A stretch of DNA of 14,567 bases from an uncultured Porphyromonadaceae bacterium (lineage in GTDB: Bacteria > Bacteroidota > Bacteroidia > Bacteroidales > Muribaculaceae), in assembly GCA_938027385.1 (NCBI GenBank), contig CALJBF010000251.1, positions 1 through 14,567 on the forward strand, written 5' to 3'. This document shows positions 12,566-14,567 of this stretch, piece after piece (the first letter of the stretch is position 1; the number at the start of each line of letters is the position of its first letter). Below the pieces are notes generated by a model. That model worked only from the letters and a program-made list of their open reading frames with translations, was not told where the DNA came from and ran no database searches. A program made the position numbers and the translations under genes.

Positions 12566-13801
12566 TCAGGCACCCGTCGAGCCGTCACGGCGCCCCGGAT
12601 GCAGCGGCAGCTCGATGCGGAAAGTGGTGCCGCGGCCGGGCTCAGACCAGGCCACGAATATGCGGCCGCCGTGGTACTCGGCGATGATGCGCCGGGCGAG
12701 CGCGAGCCCAAGTCCCCAGCCGCGTTTCTTGGTGGTATAGCCGGGATTGAAGACCGTCTTGTGGTTCTTGTGAGGGATGCCTTTGCCGTTGTCGGTCACC
12801 GAGATGGAGGCCGAGGATCCGTCGAGTGCAGTTACCACACGGATCTCTCCCGACCCCTCCATGGCGTCGACGGCGTTCTTTATCAGATTCTCCATAACCC
12901 ACTCGACCAGCGGTTCGGAGGCCATGACAGGCAACGGCTCGGAACAGAGGTCGATGTCGAGGCTGATGCGCGACGAGATACGTGTGGCCATGTACGAGGC
13001 CGCCGAGGCCACCACGGCGTTGAGGTCGACCGGCTCCATGCTGGGGCGTGAGCCGATTTTCGAGAAACGTGAGGCGATGGTCGACAGGCGCGTGACATCC
13101 TTGTTCATCTCGCCCACCATTTCGGGGGCCACACCCAGCGACGGCAGCAGCTCCATCCATGCCATCAACGACGAGATGGGGGTACCGAGCTGATGGGCGG
13201 TCTCTTTCGAGAGGCCAACCCAGACCTTGTTCTGCTCGGCGCGGCGCATGGAGTTCACGGCATAGTAGACCACGAAGATGAACACGAGCATCACCACAAG
13301 CTGCACGTAGGGGTAATAGCTGAGACGTTTCAGCAGCTTGGAATCGTCGTAATAGAGGTGCTGAAGGTTGTCGGGCGATATGATGATGTGTATCACGTTG
13401 GCGCGCTTGCCGAGCGATTCGAGCCGGTCGCGCAGGAAACGCTCGTTGGCAGGGGAAAGCTCGTAGGGATTATCTTCCGGCACCGGCTCGGGGAGGTCGA
13501 AGTTGCGGTGGTCGAGGATGTTCCCGTCGTCGTCGGTGAGCAGCACGGGTATGGTGTGATTCTGCTGGATGATGCTCAGCAGAAACTCAAGATTCTCGGG
13601 CGAGGCGTTGTCGGCCTCGGGGTTGAGGCCTATGTCGGCGATCTGCTTTGTGGCGTCGGCCCATATCTGCATGCGCTCGCGCTCCTGCTGTGCGAGGTCG
13701 CTCACCAGATTGTTCGACACATAGAGGAAAAACGCCACTACTCCCACTGAGACAAGCAGGAATATCGCGGTTCCAAAACGGCGCAGGTCGTATATGTTCA
13801 T
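12566..13801 (-). CDS. Membrane sensor histidine kinase
   Basis: The 411-residue protein has membrane segments at about 12-30 and 165-182, flanking a sensor region of about 135 residues expected in the periplasm. No HAMP domain is evident after the second segment. The H box is unusual for HisKA but familiar in Bacteroidota: KETAHQLGTPISSL with His203 as phosphoacceptor. The catalytic domain has the N box ENLIKNAVDAM (304-314), G1 DNGKGIP (337-343), F box FNPGYTTK and G2 GWGLGLALARR. All ATP-binding motifs are intact, so it should be active. No response regulator gene is next to it within the window. It lies 83 bases downstream of a HAD phosphatase gene on the same strand and may be co-transcribed. 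Signal and target are unknown. Confidence 0.93.
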   Translation of the reverse strand: MNIYDLRRFGTAIFLLVSVGVVAFFLYVSNNLVSDLAQQERERMQIWADATKQIADIGLNPEADNASPENLEFLLSIIQQNHTIPVLLTDDDGNILDHRNFDLPEPVPEDNPYELSPANERFLRDRLESLGKRANVIHIIISPDNLQHLYYDDSKLLKRLSYYPYVQLVVMLVFIFVVYYAVNSMRRAEQNKVWVGLSKETAHQLGTPISSLMAWMELLPSLGVAPEMVGEMNKDVTRLSTIASRFSKIGSRPSMEPVDLNAVVASAASYMATRISSRISLDIDLCSEPLPVMASEPLVEWVMENLIKNAVDAMEGSGEIRVVTALDGSSASISVTDNGKGIPHKNHKTVFNPGYTTKKRGWGLGLALARRIIAEYHGGRIFVAWSEPGRGTTFRIELPLHPGRRDGSTGA

Positions 13802-13827
13802 CGGTCAGTATTCAGATATGTGATATG

Positions 13828-13860
13828 ATTGAGGGAGAGAGGAGAGAGGAGAGAGGGAGA
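13828..13860. repeat. Purine-only short tandem repeat
   Basis: An uninterrupted purine tract of about 33 bases on the plus strand in the spacer between the HAD gene and the histidine kinase, built on a 7-base unit GAGAGGA with flanking imperfect copies. It would lie in the transcript about 30 bases upstream of the kinase start codon, as a pyrimidine tract in the RNA. Confidence 0.75.
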
Positions 13861-13884
13861 AACAGGGTGCGAGGGAAAGCCGGG

Positions 13885-14567
13885 TCAGTCGTCGGCGATG
13901 AAACGCGCCACGGCATCGGTGTGGTTGGCGCCGATTACGGCGGTCGCCTCGGCCTTTACGGCGTCGAGGGCGTTGTCTACGGCCACGGCCACATCGGCCA
14001 CACGCATCATGGGGAGGTCATTGAGGTTGTCGCCGAACACCACTACGCGGCTTGCGCCCACACTGCGGGCCAACTCGGTGACAGCGCGCGCTTTCGACAC
14101 GCCCGGGGCATAGATGTCTATGAGGCCTGTCTCAGGCATGAGCACGTCGCGGTACCAGGCGACCGAGCACTCCGTGACCCCCTGGAGGCGGTCACTTGCC
14201 GCGGCGATGTCGCGCTCGGGGCCGGTGGTGAAGAAAAGCACCACGCTGTCGAGGCTCGCCGGACGCTGGTCGAGGTGGAAACGTTTCAGCTTAAGATGCT
14301 TGCGTTCGAGATAGAAGGCCTCTTCGCGACGCGACATGCGCGCCGTGTGGTAGACATTTAGGAAAGAGTCGCCCGAGAGGCAGTAGACGAACGGCCGCAG
14401 GCCCATAGTGTCGAACGACGCGAGGATGTCGGCGGCGTCACGTTCGGGAATCAGCTCTACCCTGTCGAACCTGCGGGCGGTACGGTTCCACAGAGCTGCG
14501 CCGGTCATCACAATCGCCGGGAGGGGCAACGAAAACCCCGTAGCGGGATCAGTATAACTGGGCACGG
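13885..14567 (-). CDS. Cof-type HAD-superfamily phosphatase (N-terminus outside window)
   Basis: The C-terminal 226 or so residues of a Cof/HAD-IIB hydrolase are visible. The cap domain is present, then HAD motif III (GVSKARAVTEL, Lys after the substrate-binding Gly) and motif IV (VVFGDNLNDLPMM), followed by the typical VAVAVDNALDAVKAEA and the C-terminal DAVARFI. The nucleophile motif I (DxDGT) must lie upstream of the window, so the frame remains open at 14567; the GTG at 14565 is internal, not a start. Such enzymes dephosphorylate small molecules such as sugar phosphates and flavin or pyridoxal precursors; the substrate cannot be told from sequence. The histidine kinase gene follows on the same strand. 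Confidence 0.9.
   Translation of the reverse strand, partial: VPSYTDPATGFSLPLPAIVMTGAALWNRTARRFDRVELIPERDAADILASFDTMGLRPFVYCLSGDSFLNVYHTARMSRREEAFYLERKHLKLKRFHLDQRPASLDSVVLFFTTGPERDIAAASDRLQGVTECSVAWYRDVLMPETGLIDIYAPGVSKARAVTELARSVGASRVVVFGDNLNDLPMMRVADVAVAVDNALDAVKAEATAVIGANHTDAVARFIADD

Noticed and set aside
14563..14565. GTG start for the HAD gene at 14565
   Set aside because: The product from here would lack the catalytic DxDGT motif, and the frame stays open to the window edge, so the gene is cut by the window.
1..14567. CRISPR array, insertion sequence or defence system
   Set aside because: No spaced identical repeats of CRISPR length, no transposase-like ORF and no restriction, toxin-antitoxin or other defence motifs were found. 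The tandem repeats seen are short units without spacers.

Overview
The window looks like a chromosomal segment of a fairly GC-rich member of the Bacteroidales (phylum Bacteroidota). A Muribaculaceae-like gut bacterium is my best guess, but the family is an inference. The evidence is: promoters of the Bacteroidota type (TTTG, 20 bases, TAnnTTTG); lipoproteins with short leaders; a lineage-restricted neighbourhood of Ig-like lipoprotein, DUF3822 and rsmD; RecA with the EHAFDRFYA signature; and a secreted multidomain glycoside hydrolase.

Layout. (1) 1-2034, minus: the N-terminal 678 residues of a secreted enzyme in which a GH43-type five-bladed propeller is fused to a GH97 enzyme; the rest lies outside the window. 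(2) 2094-2342: two divergent promoters, then tRNA-Arg(CCT) and its terminator on the plus strand. (3) 2359-5790, plus: a compact run of Ig-like lipoprotein, DUF3822 protein and the 16S rRNA methyltransferase gene rsmD. (4) 5803-5887: a very large perfect-arm hairpin between convergent genes, followed by a small lipoprotein gene on the minus strand. (5) 6117-6477: a gene-free, GC-rich, hairpin-rich stretch downstream of recA, ending in a strong terminator for minus-strand transcripts. (6) 6478-12361, minus: a housekeeping block transcribed in the order DUF177/yceD, rpmF, fabH, era, der, recA, broken into units by internal promoters and terminators. (7) 12566-14567, minus: a two-membrane-segment histidine kinase preceded by a Cof-type HAD phosphatase whose N-terminus is outside the window.

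How the genes fit together. The minus block combines ribosome production (L32, the DUF177 protein linked to 23S rRNA/L32, and the GTPases Era and Der, which act on the small and large subunit respectively) with the first condensation step of fatty acid synthesis (FabH) and with DNA repair (RecA). rsmD on the other strand adds another ribosome maturation factor. Four promoters could be read directly with the same 20-base spacing, and they settle two ambiguous starts (DUF177 and recA).

I see no CRISPR array, transposase, phage gene or recognisable defence system. The less ordinary signals are the GH43-GH97 fusion, three purine-rich short tandem or inverted repeats in intergenic spacers, the structured spacer after recA, an altered L2 loop in RecA, and terminators that overlap the next promoter.
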